Below are positions 44,520-46,065 of a stretch of DNA of 46,065 bases, one piece after another. Each line of letters starts with the position of its first letter. Positions within the stretch are counted from its first letter, which is position 1. Made by a program: the position numbers and the translations under genes. The DNA lies in contig JAFZKQ010000089.1 of assembly GCA_017553575.1 (NCBI GenBank), positions 1 through 46,065 of the forward strand. Direction: 5' to 3'. Below the pieces are notes generated by a model. That model made no database searches. It had not been told where the DNA came from and worked only from the letters and a program-made list of their open reading frames with translations. The stretch is from Paludibacteraceae bacterium (GTDB taxonomy: Bacteria; Bacteroidota; Bacteroidia; Bacteroidales; Paludibacteraceae).

Positions 44520-45476
44520 CTATTTCAAATCAACCTCCACCTTTTTCAAGGTATTCCATTTCAAGGTGTCCGAAGAGAATTTCGTCTCCCTAACCTCCGG
44601 AGAAAGAACGGAAACCGCATCTTTCAACTCCACCTTTGCATCAAATTGCGTCTTTATCAAACGAATACGGCCATAGAAGAAAGAGCGTTCAAAAGAGACA
44701 TCTCCCGCACAAGAAGAACTCATGAAGTCCAAATCCCCATAATATTTGGAGAAGGAGAACTGGGCTCCCGAAGTATATTTCACATAATTAAAGAGGGCAT
44801 CTCCCTTAAAGTTCGAATTGGAGAAATCCACCTCTTCGCCAAATTCCGCATTGCTGAACATAACCTTATCTACATTCATGCCTAAGAAATTGGCTCTTCC
44901 CTTAAACTTCGCGTCCATAAAATTGGCATCACACATGAAATGGGCATAGCACATGGAGAAATTCTTCTCACTCTCCATATCAATAAATCCGACGTGCGTG
45001 CCTCTTACATATAGGCTATTGAATGAGGTGTTTTCACGAAAGATCGATTTGGAGCACTCCAATTTTCCATTCACCACCATCTCATCCATCGCCACTTCGC
45101 CCCTGAAATCACAGTCGAAGAAGGTCAAATTCTTTTCAAAGACAGAAAAGACATTCACCTTTTTCTTGCTTCCGTCCACAACCCTATTTGAAGAGCCCAC
45201 CACTTTTCCCATGAAGACACAATTGCTGAACGAAACATTCACCGGAATATGAGTTTCCATATTGGGAAACGCAAAGACGTAATACTTCTCCATCTCCGTA
45301 AAATCCAAGTCTCCAGAAATCACTTTATCATAGACAAGCACATCTTTTCCTTTTTTTATCAGGTTGATGATATCAGACGCCTTCATGTCTTTGCTTTTCT
45401 TGCCGGAGCAAGAGATGGAGCAAGAGAGCAACATTATCAGAAGCGAAAAGCAGTATATGTAAGATTTTCTATTCAT
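44520..45476 (-). CDS. Lipoprotein with pentapeptide-like repeats
   Basis: 318 residues from the ATG at 45476. Lipoprotein signal (SLLIMLLSC or the following SISC). The rest is built of degenerate pentapeptide-like strands with regularly spaced F/C/A positions: FSNCVFMGKV, FFDCDFRGEV, FSMCYAHFMCDANFMDAKFKGRANFLG, FSNAEFGEEVDFSNSNFKGDALF, FSFSKYYGDLDF, VSFERSFFYGRIRL. Such repeats form right-handed four-sided beta-helices. It lies 64 nt upstream of the cysteine protease on the same strand, so the two lipoproteins may be cotranscribed. No enzyme motif is seen. Confidence 0.8.
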   Translation of the reverse strand: MNRKSYIYCFSLLIMLLSCSISCSGKKSKDMKASDIINLIKKGKDVLVYDKVISGDLDFTEMEKYYVFAFPNMETHIPVNVSFSNCVFMGKVVGSSNRVVDGSKKKVNVFSVFEKNLTFFDCDFRGEVAMDEMVVNGKLECSKSIFRENTSFNSLYVRGTHVGFIDMESEKNFSMCYAHFMCDANFMDAKFKGRANFLGMNVDKVMFSNAEFGEEVDFSNSNFKGDALFNYVKYTSGAQFSFSKYYGDLDFMSSSCAGDVSFERSFFYGRIRLIKTQFDAKVELKDAVSVLSPEVRETKFSSDTLKWNTLKKVEVDLK

Positions 45477-45692
45477 TAACAAACTTATTTTACATCCTTA
45501 CCATGGGATGACAAACGCTTTAAATCACCCCACAATATACTAAGCAAATTAACTACAATTCATCAAAATATGCAACGATTTAAAAGGATTTTTCAGCAAA
45601 CACCTCACGGTCACCGACGAGGCAGTTCCAAAGAAGCCCTAACGAAAACGACCGCTCCATATACAAAAAAAGCAGACCGAAGCCTGCTATTG

Positions 45693-45765
45693 AGCGAAAA
45701 ACGGGACTCGAACCCGCGACCCCAACCTTGGCAAGGTTGTGCTCTACCAACTGAGCTATTTTCGC
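45693..45765 (-). tRNA. tRNA-Gly(GCC)
   Basis: 73 nt. Acceptor arms GCGAAAA/TTTTCGC, D-loop AGCTCAGTTGGTAGAGC, anticodon loop TTGCCAA (GCC), T-loop GGTTCGAACCC. CCA is not encoded. Confidence 0.95.
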
Positions 45766-45777
45766 ATAATCAATTTG

Positions 45778-45861
45778 TGCCCAAAATGAGATTCGAACTC
45801 ACACGCCGTAACCGGCACTACCCCCTCAAAGTAGCGTGTCTACCAATTCCACCATCTGGGC
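45778..45861 (-). tRNA. tRNA-Leu(GAG)
   Basis: 84 nt with a long variable arm, a class II tRNA. Acceptor GCCCAGA/TTTGGGC, anticodon stem CTACT/GGTAG around loop TTGAGGG (GAG), T-loop AGTTCGAATCT. CCA is not encoded. Confidence 0.94.
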
Positions 45862-45887
45862 GAAAAATGCAAATTTCTTTACACTTG

Positions 45888-45960
45888 AGCGAAAAACGGG
45901 ACTCGAACCCGCGACCCCAACCTTGGCAAGGTTGTGCTCTACCAACTGAGCTATTTTCGC
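45888..45960 (-). tRNA. tRNA-Gly(GCC), second copy
   Basis: Identical to the copy at 45693-45765. Confidence 0.95.
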
Positions 45961-45972
45961 ATAATCTATTTG

Positions 45973-46056
45973 TGCCCAAAATGAGATTCGAACTCACACG
46001 CCGTAACCGGCACTACCCCCTCAAAGTAGCGTGTCTACCAATTCCACCATCTGGGC
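45973..46056 (-). tRNA. tRNA-Leu(GAG), second copy
   Basis: Identical to the copy at 45778-45861. Confidence 0.94.
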
Positions 46057-46065
46057 GAAAAATGC

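Larger units (their letters stand above)
45690..46065. repeat. 195-bp tandem duplication carrying a tRNA-Gly/tRNA-Leu pair
   Basis: 45690-45870 recurs at an offset of 195 bp as 45885-46065, with a single difference seen (A versus T in the tRNA spacer). The copy reaches the window edge, so more units may follow. Confidence 0.9.

Overview
The window looks like a chromosomal segment of a Bacteroidales (Bacteroidota) bacterium that has a type IX secretion system (T9SS). Evidence: a T9SS plug-family protein, two secreted proteins ending in T9SS sorting domains, a bacterial serine palmitoyltransferase (sphingolipid synthesis), and promoters of the Bacteroidota primary-sigma type (TTTG, about 20 nt, TAnnTTTG). 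I cannot name the genus; T9SS argues against Bacteroides itself.

Layout. (1) 1-4442: two tandem paralogous BspA-like leucine-rich-repeat genes (the first runs off the left edge), separated by a decayed IS5-like transposase remnant. (2) 4506-9901, minus strand: an aryl-keto-acid cluster (iorA, iorB, arylacetate-CoA ligase, aminotransferase, PaaI-type thioesterase). (3) 10196-12136: an AT-rich orphan gene and a small secreted TonB-C-like protein. (4) 12285-20888, minus strand: T9SS plug protein, trxB, lolA and ftsK. The ftsK gene is sandwiched between two FtsK-like paralogues whose Walker A and B motifs are degenerate; this is the most unusual feature of the window. (5) 21070-25125, minus strand: HAD phosphatase, PIF1-TPR helicase and serine palmitoyltransferase. 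(6) 25856-29455: a T9SS-exported repeat protein, a small secreted protein, then a junkyard of REP-like palindromes, the last 33 codons of a serpin gene with its own terminator, and a second copy of the same IS remnant. (7) 29456-34915: flippase-like membrane protein, groES-groEL, M23 peptidase, MerR regulator, TRIC-type channel. (8) 35202-38129: one large secreted polypeptide with GH11 xylanase, CBM6, GH8 and a T9SS tail. (9) 38264-42669: HU-like protein, tsaB, yicC, gmk, nadD and a YycJ-type metallo-hydrolase. (10) 42806-46065: a C1-family cysteine-protease lipoprotein, a pentapeptide-like lipoprotein, and a tandemly duplicated tRNA-Gly/tRNA-Leu pair.

Most of the window is ordinary core genome. 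The accessory interest lies in the FtsK trio, the fused xylanase, the tail-anchored LRR pair and the two scars where an IS has decayed, one of them beside a destroyed serpin. Several annotated starts were chosen because a clear TAnnTTTG promoter box lies between a longer open frame's start and the internal ATG. All functional statements come from reading motifs by eye; no database search was run.
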